A stretch of 64,000 nt of DNA from Helichrysum umbraculigerum. Lineage: Eukaryota; Streptophyta; Magnoliopsida; Asterales; Asteraceae. The notes under the pieces are model-generated. The model did not search any database. It saw only the letters and a list, made by a program, of their open reading frames with translations, and was not told the DNA's origin. Positions 21,570-32,000 of this stretch are shown here, in pieces. The DNA lies in contig CATIUR010000004.1 in the NCBI GenBank assembly GCA_949592205.1, positions 87,470,337-87,534,336 on the forward strand. Direction: 5' to 3'. Both the position numbers and the translations under genes were made by a program. Each line of letters begins with the position of its first letter. Within the stretch, counting starts at the first letter, position 1.

Positions 21570-22260
21570 GTGAGATTCAAATGAAAATTAAATTTTTTGT
21601 GACAAATGGAGGAACTAAGCAGAACGCGCCACGTGTCACAAAACCCACTATCCCCATCATTGTTTAAACTTAAATATCTCTCAAACGGTAAGTCGAAAAA
21701 TCATAGAAATTGCATCATAAAAATCACCATTTTTACTCTTCGATTTGCCATCTCACAAAGCATACTTTCGACGACTTTTTTTTTTTGGTTTTACAAATTA
21801 CACAAAATTAGTAACACATGTGTTACTAGCTGGTATCACATGTGTTAGCTGGTATCACATGTGTTACTCGCTGGTATCACATGTGTTACTCGCTCGTATC
21901 ACATGTGTTACTAGCCTGTCTCACATGTGTTACTAGCCTGTCTCACATGTGTTACTAGCCTGTAACACATGTGTTACGCTGGTAACACGTGTGTTACCAG
22001 CTTCTAACACATGTATTACTCGTTTTCAAAACTTACCAAAAAATGAGAAAAAAGTTCGTCGAAAGTATACATTGTCACATCTCTAATCGAAGAGAATAAA
22101 ACGCTGATTTTTATGGTGCAATTTTTGTGATTTTTCGACTTACCGTTTCGGAGATATTTAATTTTTAAAAACGTGGGGGAAAGTGGGTTAAGTGACACAT
22201 GGCACATTCCTATTGGTTCCTTCATTCTCACTGAAAGTTATTGTACTCATTTGAACCTTA
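21570..22260. mobile_element. Foldback element with long inverted arms
   Basis: Left arm (about 21570-21800) and right arm (about 22025-22260) are reverse complements along their length. Shared words in order inward are TTCAAATGA, CACGTGTCAC, CCCACT..CCCC, AAATATCTC, AAACGGTAAGTCGAAAAATCA, TTGCA(C/T)CATAAAAATCA and ATACTTTCGACGA. The consequence is that near-identical peptides (containing NGKSKNH) are encoded on opposite strands. The centre is an array of palindromes (21811-22020). Long inverted arms without a transposase fit a foldback or Mutator-like MITE. Exact ends and target duplication were not resolved. Confidence 0.75.
21811..22020. repeat. Tandem palindromes TAACACATGTGTTA
   Basis: There are nine to ten head-to-tail units of about 21-23 bp, each centred on (T)CACATGTGTTA and separated by (A)GCTGGTA or AGCCTGTC words. 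Several units are perfect 14-bp palindromes. The array forms the loop region of the surrounding foldback element. Confidence 0.9.
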
Positions 22261-22275
22261 CTCCAATCAAGTAAT

Positions 22276-23103
22276 AAAACATCGATGTTCTCGTATATCT
22301 CTAAGTAAGATTTACTTAGAATAATTTTGTATAATTGTGGTTTTAACAAGTACACTAAGTATAATATTCATGTTCAAAGAATTACATGGAATAACTGCGA
22401 AAAACAGTTAAACATATGCTAATTTTAACTATACCTATTGAAATGACAAAATTTTGTTCACTTATAATAACTCTGCAAAGCAAACACTGACCAAAGTTAA
22501 GTGTTGGAATATACATACGAAGCTCGTTGATTTGTTCGTTGTTTGTGTTCAAAGAGAATAAACGCACTAGAGATTATATTTCGCAATTACTTCGGATACA
22601 CATTCTCTTATATAGTCATCATAATGTTCGTAAAATCCACTTCAAGCATTGACGTGTCACATTTTAATTGAAAAGTACAAGTTTCCTTAAATGCATCATG
22701 CGTTACTTTCGACAAATGACTAATTATAAAGTATGGACAGAGTAGACAACTCTTCATGCTTTTTGTGTGTTCTTTTGTATTTATTTTTTGCCGAACGTGC
22801 TTTGCCGCTATTTTGCTTTTCACAAATTCTCGCTCGAATTCCAGCTTAGATATTTTTGATATCCAAGTGACTTTGGAATGATGATATGGACTATAGATAC
22901 ATTTGTCATATACTGGTTACTCGAACCAGTTGCTACATCCTTGATCTTGTATCTTGATAGTTGTTCCACCACCGCTAACAAGATGCATCTTCAAATTTAT
23001 CTTCGATTCACTTTAAGTGTTGATTCTTCTATACTCCTTAATCCTTACAGGCTTACACAAAGTATTAATAGCTTGGTTATATTTTTTACAAACAACCAAC
23101 TAA
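22276..23103. other. Intergenic, no gene recognised
   Basis: There are short open stretches on the minus strand (for example 22608-22823) without family motifs and with stops between them. They could be a degraded gene or transposon fragment that I cannot name. Confidence 0.4.
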
Positions 23104-24831
23104 TCTCCTTAGTTTATATATAAAAACAAATACTTTCATTGTTGTTATGACACATCATCATCTTAAAAGATGACATGTGTCCTAATTTTTTTAATCTAAC
23201 TTTTCTTAATACATATTCCAATTTCAATTTTAATATACAAATAAACAATAAATTAACACCTAAAAAATACCCATACACATAATAATATATAATATAATTC
23301 ATATATAAACAACACTCTAATATCTTAAAGGAGCATATACATACTAAATCAATTAAATTTTGAAATAATTATTAAAAAGAAAAAAATATTAAACTTAATC
23401 ATACTATATTATACTTCAATTACTACAACATTTTATTACATGCATAAAGTCTATAAAAATATTATGTTATAGTATACACACATATAGGGGTAAGCACGGG
23501 CCTGTTTGGGTCGGTTATGACCCAAAACCGAAACCGAACCACCAATTTTGGTTAATTGAAAATTGAAACCGATGGTTATCGGTTAAGGAACGGATTGGTT
23601 ATCGGTTAAAGGTGGTGGGTCGGTTTTTTTCCGGTTAAATCGGTGGATAACCGAAGTTTGCTAAGAAACCAAAATCAAAAACACATACACATAATATAAA
23701 CACATGATGTTTGCTAACATTAACATCGGAGGAGCCCGTGTTAGCAGCGGTATATGTTGCCTTGTTGTTACCTATCGAAGCATCATCATGGAATTGGTGT
23801 CAAGAAACGCATGAAACTATCGTAGAAAACTAGAAACACTTCAGTTTGTATGTGACACTCCTCCAAATTAGGTATATAATTATACTTAATTACATGCATT
23901 TCTTACGCTAATACCCTGCATTTGTTTTAAACTAAACCTGGGATGTGATATGAGTCTAGCGAGCCCTAAACAATAATACTAAAAGTATTACATGATACGT
24001 AGTTATTTATAAATTACGTACGAACGTATCGGAACGAAGCCGACAAATAAATAACAAAAGTTTCGTGACACAAAAAATAATTAATAATGAAATTATTAAT
24101 TACGAGAACTTATATATCTATAACGAATAGACAAAAGGGTTTAAATATACGTTTAACATAAAACGTATTATAACACGAACAGAAACAATTTTAAAACGCG
24201 CTTAGAGGTTCCAAATAATAAAAGTATTATTTCGTAGGTTACTGTTTTAATGTATAGAACATTACCTCAAAATAATATTTCCAAATTTTACTGAAATCTG
24301 GCACGCATTTTTGACTCTACAGTACTTTTACTGTGATTAATTTTAATGATACTTGTAACAAAGTATTTCACATTTCGATTTCAAAGTTCTAAATCTGTGA
24401 TAACGAGAAACATAACGCAAAATTTTATTATAATTAAAGTACCACAAATTATGCCCGTACACGAAATTAACGGGCTAAAAACTAACAATATTACACCAAA
24501 CAAAATATCTGGGGAACAAATTGCCATTCGCTCCATACATCTGTTTGAAAAACTCGACCAACTTCCTTCCCTTATACATTTCCTTTGATCTTCAATAATT
24601 CACACACCAAACTTCTTCATTTCTTGATCCCTGTGGTTTTGGCGTTGGAAGAGAAAGAGAGCAGAGGGAGTAACAACAAGCAGAGGCAACACCATATCAT
24701 CATCTTCTTCACCTTCAAACACTCAAATCAAACACAACAAAATGATCACATAATCATTATCATCATCTTCGTTCGTCATCAACACCATCATCATCTCAAA
24801 ATCATCATCAACCTCCATCTTTAACATCATT

Positions 24832-24837
24832 GTGAGG
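24832..24837 (+). promoter_or_regulatory. Candidate 5' splice site in LTR A
   Basis: ATT|GTGAGGA ends the CATCATC-rich leader. It aligns with ATT|GTAAGGA of LTRs Z and G. The same motif is in the 3' LTR at 34642-34647. It is a weaker donor than in B, C, D and E. Confidence 0.4.
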
Positions 24838-25037
24838 AAATTCTCCATTTTATTTCATTTTAATGATTTCTTCAAACTATTATGATTGTTGATGATTATT
24901 GTTGTAAACTTGTTAAAACATGTTACTAAGTGATTATACAACCTATTGTGATGTTTGATCATGTTAAAAACAAAGCTAAAATCAAAACCGTACGAAATTG
25001 TTGTAACAGAGAACGAACCAGAACCTGCAAAACCATT

Positions 25038-25583
25038 GAATCCGGCGGATTCAAGTGAATCCGGCGGATTCCCAGCTGAAACAATGGTGAATACGGCGTA
25101 TTCCATCGAATACGGCGTATTCCCCATTTAAAACTCTTGAATACGGCGTATTCCTCTGAATACGGCGTATTCCCATTTTTCAAACAAGTCGAATACGGCG
25201 TATTCCTACGAATACGGCGTATTCCCCATTTATAACTCGAACACTTTGAACAACCCAGATGAATCCGGCGTATTCACGGGAATACGGCGGATTCCCAATT
25301 TATGAAACTTCGAATACGGCGTATTCAGTTAAATACGGCGTATTCCCACCCTTGACCCGCACCCAAACCTTCGGCTAAAACGATGAACGAGTAAAAGACA
25401 CGCTTGATCCGACGGATCATCGGTGATCCGGTGGATCCTTTTTAAACTCGAATGAATACGGCGTATTCACCAGAATACGGCGTATTCCCCTATTTTCGAA
25501 TGAATACGGCGTATTCATCTGAATACGGCGTATTCCCCTGATTTGGCCCGAATCCGGCGTATTCACCAGAATACGGCGTATTC
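25038..25583 (+). repeat. Palindrome array in LTR A (5' copy; 3' copy 34848-35393)
   Basis: About 18 copies of the 15-bp near-palindrome GAATACGGCGTATTC (some GAATCCGGCGGATTC or mixed arms) are arranged as pairs with a 4-5 base spacer, pairs being 20-60 bp apart. One pair is instead built on GATCCG...CGGATC-like arms. All keep a CGG(C/T)G-type centre. Confidence 0.95.
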
Positions 25584-25628
25584 ACCCCTTTTGGTCCAGT
25601 CACTGACTTTTGCATTGTAATATAATGT

Positions 25629-25738
25629 ACAAACAATTAATGGTACAGAATGCTACGACATGGGACTTAGAACTAGACGGACATATTATTGAGACATAAT
25701 ACTTCGGACAATTAAAACGCAACAAAACTTAATACGAT

Positions 25739-25778
<40 letters not shown>

Positions 25779-25885
25779 AACAATTAATGGTACAGAATGC
25801 TACGACATGGGACTTAGAACTAGACGGACATATTATTGAGACATAATACTTCGGACAATTAAAACGCAACAAAACTTAATACGAT

Positions 25886-25949
<64 letters not shown>

Positions 25950-25975
25950 CGGACAATATATATATATACGAGAAT
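25629..25975 (+). repeat. Tandem duplication with TA microsatellites in the 5' LTR of A
   Basis: A ~147-bp segment beginning ACAAACAATTAATGGTACAG and ending in a TA run is present twice in the 5' LTR and once in the 3' LTR (from 35439). It therefore arose after integration, probably by TA-mediated slippage or unequal exchange. Confidence 0.9.
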
Positions 25976-27375
25976 ATATGTATTCACATATATAAGTATA
26001 TGTATATATACTTACACCTTTCGGACAATTTAACAAACGAACAATACTTGGATAATATTATATATTTCCAAACAACAATTATCAACAAAATACACAAACT
26101 TCAGAAATTGATAATTTCTTGAAACAAACGAACTATTAACGTAAGTAAACATAGTACTTATAGTTAATACATTGATGTGTATAGGTTGACTACGTTTGGG
26201 CTACGCTATCATATCTCGCTAGCATTCACATCCGAGCACCTACTGTGAGTTCACAAACCCCTTTTCCATGTTTTAATGTTTTAAAACTCGGGGTGGAAAA
26301 CATAGAAATCGTATGTATAATCACATGCGACAACTGCTTTAAATACTGTATGTATTTGCTTGAACTGTTTATGAAGGGGTACTTCATACTTGAACTGTTT
26401 GTGAAAGGGTATTTCACACAACTATTTGAACTGTGTTTTATGAAATGTTTTTCATAACTATTTTGGGAATTTAGGCAACGAATCTTGGTACGGATCTAGG
26501 CTGAACGATGTAGTGCATAAAAGACCTTATGGCTACAGACTATAACCATTAGCTAGGTGACTCTAGCCACTGAGTATACGGATAGTACTATCGCCGTGAC
26601 GACCCTCCTACTGATTTGGGAGCGTATACTTAATTGTCCAGCATGGCAAACAACAACAGATTAGGGTTGTGGTTTGGTTATAGGGTTAGATCGGGTTACC
26701 TTACTTGACAGGTTTAGCTCACCTTTCAAGGGATCACCGTCTAAATATTCCCACAAAACTATTGTTTAGGAAGTGATTTCCTACGTACACTGATTTGGAA
26801 ATGTTAATCTTTATCTAGGTTAACCTGTGTTTCCTACTAATGACTGAATTAGGAAATGTTATCTCTTGATTAAAATAACTTGTGTTTCCTATTACCACTA
26901 CAACTGATTTGGGAAATGTTATTTGTTAATAACTTGTGTTTCCTACTTGATAAACAACACTTATTGGAAATGTTATTCTTAAATGTTTAACTTGTGTTTC
27001 CTACATAACGAACAAACTTGTGAATTCACTCAACAATTTTGTTGACGTTTTACTCTATGTTTTTCAGGGAATTAGCAGCGTAAGTAAGATCTGCATGCAT
27101 TATCAGGACGGACTACCCTGGACTTGTTAGGATGCCACTACTTTTGGGACACTTGGATTTCCTCTGTATAACTGCAATTATTGCAGTCATACCTATGAAA
27201 TCTACTTTTGATATTATGTATTCTATGAAATACTGATTTTAACTACTACTATTACTGTTATCACTTCTCAAGTGGTAATCATTTGTAAAACTTTAACTAA
27301 TGGCATCTTAATCTATTTCGTTCTGCGATAATCATATGCTCTGAGTATGTATGTAACTGTTGGTTGTTTTACTGC

Positions 27376-27449
27376 TCACACCCCCGCCACGTCACTAAGC
27401 TTCCGCAAACCACTCTACGTAATTGTAATTACCGTTTGGCGGGGTGTGA
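27376..27449 (+). ncRNA. U5-terminal stem-loop of element A
   Basis: TCACACCCCCGCCA (27376-27389) pairs with TGGCGGGGTGTGA (27437-27449) with a single bulged C. The loop contains AAGCTTCCGC (27397-27406). The identical structure is in the 3' LTR (ending 37124). The stem sequence differs from C, B, Z and G but still pairs. Confidence 0.75.
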
Positions 27450-27455
27450 CAGACT

Positions 27456-27468
27456 TGGTATCAGAGCC
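27456..27468 (+). promoter_or_regulatory. Primer-binding site of element A
   Basis: TGGTATCAGAGCC lies four bases after the LTR end. It is the initiator Met tRNA type. Confidence 0.93.
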
Positions 27469-27610
27469 AGGTTTTATAGCGAACTAGAAGTCTTTAGGTG
27501 ACTGAAAACCTTAGAGACCTAGACTATAGCCTTGGCTAGAACATTTGTGCATTCATGCATACATACTTTGCATACAACTAACATACGACTGACACGCCAC
27601 ACTCAATTTC

Positions 27611-27621
27611 TTTTGTCACAG
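27611..27621 (+). promoter_or_regulatory. Candidate 3' splice site before ORF1 of A
   Basis: A pyrimidine-rich run (TTTCTTTTGTCACAG) ends in CAG one base before the ORF1 ATG (27623). ORF1 of C has the same arrangement. Confidence 0.4.
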
Positions 27622-27622
27622 T

Positions 27623-28402
27623 ATGTCTAGTCAATCACATTACCATGTTTACGCTTCGGATGAAGAGCCGACCGAGGCTACTTTTGAAGGTCCCGCGATT
27701 ACAGTAGGGGATGAGTCATCAGTTCACGTGAGAGCTATGTCTGATGACACTAGTGATGCTTATTTAGTACCACCTCCGACCGCACCTGTGGTCACTCCTA
27801 CCCCTACACCACCTGTTGCGAGTACCTCTCGTGTACCTGTACCTAGGATGACAGCTAGGATCTGTGTTCGGGATTTTCCCAGGGGACCACTCGCGCCGCG
27901 CGATAAGGCGCCAGTGACTGAGTCTGAGGTTCCAGTTGTCGAGCCGCCACAGAAGAGGCTCCGACCTTCTCATCTGGACTGGATGCCTCGAGTATTGAGA
28001 GAGTGGAGATCACTAGAGGGTATTCCCTCGACCTTTGAGTTTGGAGAGTCCTCCCACTCACCACCATCTGCATATCTCACTGGTGAGCCTCTGGAGCTCA
28101 CTGTGCCTACCCTTGTGGCTGTGGTCCACACCATGTTTAGGATATCATCTAGCAGGAGCAGAGATTTGATGGAGCTACTGAGTGATGCCTCCCGCACTGA
28201 CATGGATATGGCTATGCTCCATCAGAGGATGGATTTTGTGGAGACTCACCGTCTGACAGACTGGCAGAGTCTAGCATCCACCCGTGCACGCGTTGCAGAT
28301 TTAGAGAGGCGTGCTAGGGTGTCAGAGATTGTAGCTAGTGTTTGCGTGATGACTGCAGCAGTGATGGTTGCGGTTAGGATGTATTTACCCTGGTCCCGTT
28401 AG
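27623..28402 (+). CDS. ORF1 of element A, unknown protein upstream of gag
   Basis: This 259-residue protein matches no family I recognise. Visible parts: an acidic N-terminus (DEEPTEATFEG), a Pro/Thr/Val-rich linker at about 50-75, a charged central part with LDWMPRVLREW near 118, a predicted helical, probably coiled-coil stretch at about 175-235 (heptad-like MELLSDASRTDMDMAMLHQR and ARVADLERRARV), and a final hydrophobic segment at about 235-255 (IVASVCVMTAAVMVAVRMYL) that could be a membrane anchor. It lies between the primer-binding site and gag, 652 bp before the gag ATG and in a different transcript position from gag-pol. An extra upstream ORF is known in Ogre/Tat elements, but I see no similarity to be claimed. 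The frame is intact in a young element, which suggests it is maintained. Function unknown. Confidence 0.65.
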   Translation: MSSQSHYHVYASDEEPTEATFEGPAITVGDESSVHVRAMSDDTSDAYLVPPPTAPVVTPTPTPPVASTSRVPVPRMTARICVRDFPRGPLAPRDKAPVTESEVPVVEPPQKRLRPSHLDWMPRVLREWRSLEGIPSTFEFGESSHSPPSAYLTGEPLELTVPTLVAVVHTMFRISSSRSRDLMELLSDASRTDMDMAMLHQRMDFVETHRLTDWQSLASTRARVADLERRARVSEIVASVCVMTAAVMVAVRMYLPWSR

Positions 28403-28853
28403 GCCTGTGTATGGCGGTTGTGCCTACACCATATTAGACTATTACTTTTGGGGAAATATATGTATGTATTAGTTATGGACTAGCGATATGTTGGATGGAA
28501 CTTTGTTAGTAGAATGGGTATATGTATAGGAAACCCATCATCTTTTGTATAACGCTAACCATCGATGGATATATTAGAAATTCCATCTCATTTTGTACTA
28601 AACTCATGTAACAGCGTTATGATCTTTAATATATAATGTATGCTTGGTTTACGTCTCGTATTCATTATGCTTATTATCAACCATGTTATTTCCTCTTACA
28701 ACTGTCGACTTGTGATTAAACCTATACTTTATCGACACTTTGTGACCAACTCTTGTAAACCCTGAAACATTTTACAGCTTGATGATTGATTATTCTTGAG
28801 AACCTCTGAAATTTACAGTGTTAAACGACAATGAAAAGAAATATGTATTGGAC

Positions 28854-28915
28854 CTTATATAATGACGCCTGGCCAACGTGATTATATTATGCTAGATACA
28901 TGTGGGTGTTTCAAA
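28854..28915 (+). promoter_or_regulatory. Conserved pre-gag block in element A
   Basis: TATATAATGACGCCTGGCC and the bases after it (AACGTGATTATATTA, then CTAG, TACAT and GGGTGTTTC) recur upstream of gag in B (41620-41560, minus) and D (58733-58796), although the gag proteins of A and D are far apart. It is non-coding here. Possible roles are RNA packaging or dimerisation. Confidence 0.6.
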
Positions 28916-29023
28916 GTTGTATGGCACGTGTTGTAAAATTCTATTCATTCATCTTTTCATGTTATTCATTTCTATCAAATGTGAATCTTTGATCTATTCA
29001 CATTCAACATCTCAACATTAACA

Positions 29024-29045
29024 CTCTGCATTTTATTCATCGCAG
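29024..29045 (+). promoter_or_regulatory. Candidate 3' splice site before gag of A
   Basis: CTCTGCATTTTATTCATCGCAG ends nine bases before the gag ATG. B has TTCTGCATTTCC...CGCAG at the same place. Confidence 0.45.
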
Positions 29046-29054
29046 AGCTGAATC

Positions 29055-32000
29055 ATGCCTCCCAAACGACGAGCTACTAGAAACAGTCAAAAGACGACTA
29101 CGCCTCCACCACCACCCACTGAAACCACCGAACAAATGATCGCACGAAGAATAGCTGAAGGTATTGCTGAATATGAGGCAAGCCGTAGTCGTGAACCTGG
29201 AGCTAACAACAGTGGATCTACCCCTGTTAATACTGAGACACTCGTGAATGCTAGCCGAGGGTGTTCATACAAAACATTTCAGGCTTGTAAGCCGATTTCT
29301 TTTCGTGGCACCGAGGGTGCAATTGGTATGATTCACTGGATAGAGAAAACTGAGTCGGTATTGGATATTAGTGACTGTTCACCTGACTGTATGGTGAAGT
29401 ATGCTGCTTGCACTTTGGCTGACAAAGCGCTCACTTGGTGGAACAGTCAGATCCAATCACTTGGTCGACCAGCTGCTTATTCAATGTCATGGGGAACATT
29501 TAAGAATCTGATATTGGAGGAATTCTGCCCTCGCAGTGAGATGCAGAAAATAGAAACAGAGTTGTGGAACATCACCATGATGGGTGCTGATATTACTGGG
29601 TACACCACTAAGTTTCAGGAACTTGCACGTCTAGTGCCACATATGGTGACTCCCGAGTATAAGCGTATCGAACGCTACATATTCGGTCTGGTACCACAAA
29701 TCCGCAGTCTGGTGACATCATCTAAACCGGACACTTTCAGGAGTGCTGTTACACTAGCACAAAGTTTGACTGATGAGGCAGTCAGGATGGGAAATCTGAC
29801 TAAGAAAGCTGTGTCGGGAAAAAGTGAACCGAACAGTACTGATGTTAGTAGTTCTGGTGGTGCAAAGCGAAAGTGGAACGGTAGTGGTGCTGATCGCCAA
29901 GGTCAGCAAAACAAGAAACATTCTGGAAATGCGAAAGCATATGTTGCCACTACCACCGACTCGAAACCATACCTGGGTAACAAACCCAAATGTGGTAAGT
30001 GTAACCGACACCACGAAGGTGGGTGTGGGTATTGTGGAAACTGTAGGGCATGGGGACATAGAACCCGAGAATGCAAAACTAACCCTCCCCCACGAGCAAA
30101 CACTGAGCGTCAAAACCAGGGATGTTTTGAATGTGGTGAGCAAGGACACTACCGTAACCGATGCCCTAAGCTCAACAACAACAACCGCGGTAACAACAAT
30201 AACCGAGCCAACAACATCAACAACCAACCGGCTCAAGGAAGGGCATTCGTGATCGGGGCACAAGAGGCACGCCAGGACCCTAACACCGTCACTGGTACGT
30301 TTCTTGTAGACAATCATTATGCCTCTGTGTTAATTGATTCGGGTGCTGATTTAAGTTTTGTGTCTACTGAATTTAGACCACTATTAGAACTTGAATCCCG
30401 TAAGTTAGACAACAAGTATACCATAGAATTAGCCGATGGTGAGTTAATCGAATCAGGAGAAATAGTACCGGGATGTACCTTGGAGTTAGAAGGTCATCTC
30501 TTCGAAATAGACTTACTACCGGTTAAGTTGGGAAGTTTTGACGTTGTAGTCGGTATGGATTGGTTATCTAAGAACCGCGCTGAAATCATATGTCATGATA
30601 AGATGGTTCGCTTACCACTGTCAACAGGAGAAACATTTGTGGTTCAAGGTGAGAAACGAAAGAGTACCACAAAAATGATTTCGTGCTTGAAGGCCAGTAA
30701 GTATCTCCGAAATGGGTACCAAGCATTTTTGGCACACATTGTAGAAAAGAAAACTGAGGAGCGACGTGTAGACGATGTGCCCATTGTACGCGACTATCCA
30801 GGAGTATTCCCTGATGAGTTGCCGGGATTGCCACCCCCACGACAAGTTGAGTTTCACATTGACCTGGTGCCAGGAGCCGCACCTATCGCACGTGCACCTT
30901 ATCGTCTAGCTCCCTCTGAAATGCAGGAGCCGTCTACGCAACTACAAGAACTTCTAGACTTGGGATTCATTCGACCGAGCTTTTCCCCTTGGGGAGCTCC
31001 GGTTTTGTTTGTTAAGAAAAAGGATGGATCTATGCGGATGTGCATCGATTATCGAGAACTGAACAAGGTAACTATCAAGAACAGATACCCGTTACCACGC
31101 ATTGACGATCTGTTTGATCAATTGCAAGGGTCGAGTTATTATTCAAAGATTGACCTACGATCTGGTTACCATCAACTTAAGGTACGAGAAGAGGATGTAC
31201 CGAAAACTGCGTTTAGGACTCGTTACGGTCACTACGAGTTTCTAGTCATGCCTTTTGGGCTGACCAACGCACCAGCAGTATTCATGGATTTGATGAACAG
31301 AGTGTGCAAACCCTATTTGGATAAATTCGTCATTGTGTTTATTGACGACATCTTAGTATACTCACGATCGAAAGAGGATCACGAGCAACATCTGAAGCTT
31401 GTTCTCGAACTACTACAAAAAGAGAAGCTTTATGCAAAGTTCTCTAAATGCGAATTTTGGATACGAGAGGTCCAATTCCTTGGTCATGTGATAAATGACA
31501 AGGGAATTCACGTAGACCCATCCAAAATTGAGGCAATCAACAACTGGGAAGCACCGAAAACCCCAACTGAAGTACGACAATTTCTTGGTCTAGCTGGCTA
31601 TTACAGGCGATTCATCGCAAACTTTTCAAAGATAGCCCAGCCACTTACCACATTAACTCAAAAAGACAAGAAATTTGAGTGGAATGAGAAGCAAGAGAAT
31701 GCATTCCAACTACTGAAGCAGAAACTGAGCAGCGCACCCATACTATCTCAACCTGAAGGAGTAGATAACTTTGTTGTTTACTGTGATGCCTCGCATCAGG
31801 GATTGGGTTGCGTACTGATGCAAAACGAAAGGGTCATTGCTTATGCATCACGACAACTAAAAGTGCATGAGAAAAACTATACGACTCATGATCTGGAATT
31901 GGGAGCCGTTGTTTTTGCACTAAAGATCTGGAGACACTACCTATACGGTACAAAGTGTACGATCTTCACCGATCATAAAAGCCTACAACATATATTCGAC

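Larger units (their letters stand above)
23851..27451 (+). repeat. 5' LTR of element A
   Basis: It is 3601 bp. In order: AT-rich upstream part, leader around 24590-24830 rich in CATCATC, donor motif at 24832, palindrome array 25038-25583, TA microsatellite, GGAAATGTTA...TGTGTTTCCTA repeats (26800-27000), and terminal stem-loop 27376-27449. It is longer than the 3' LTR mainly because 25629-25775 is duplicated in tandem next to a TA run. Confidence 0.95.

Noticed and set aside
22608..23060. Minus-strand open stretches of about 70 residues each
   Set aside because: No recognisable motifs, separated by stops. Could be a decayed gene but cannot be supported.
24346..24824. Small open frames in LTR A (79-90 residues, repeated exactly in the 3' LTR)
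   Set aside because: They are duplicated only because the LTR is duplicated; low-complexity translations (His/Ile runs from CATCATC). No family match and no codon pattern.
29754..30317. Long antisense frame (187 residues) inside gag of A
   Set aside because: It is opposite the zinc-knuckle region and is a shadow of the Gag-Pol frame; similar shadows occur in C.
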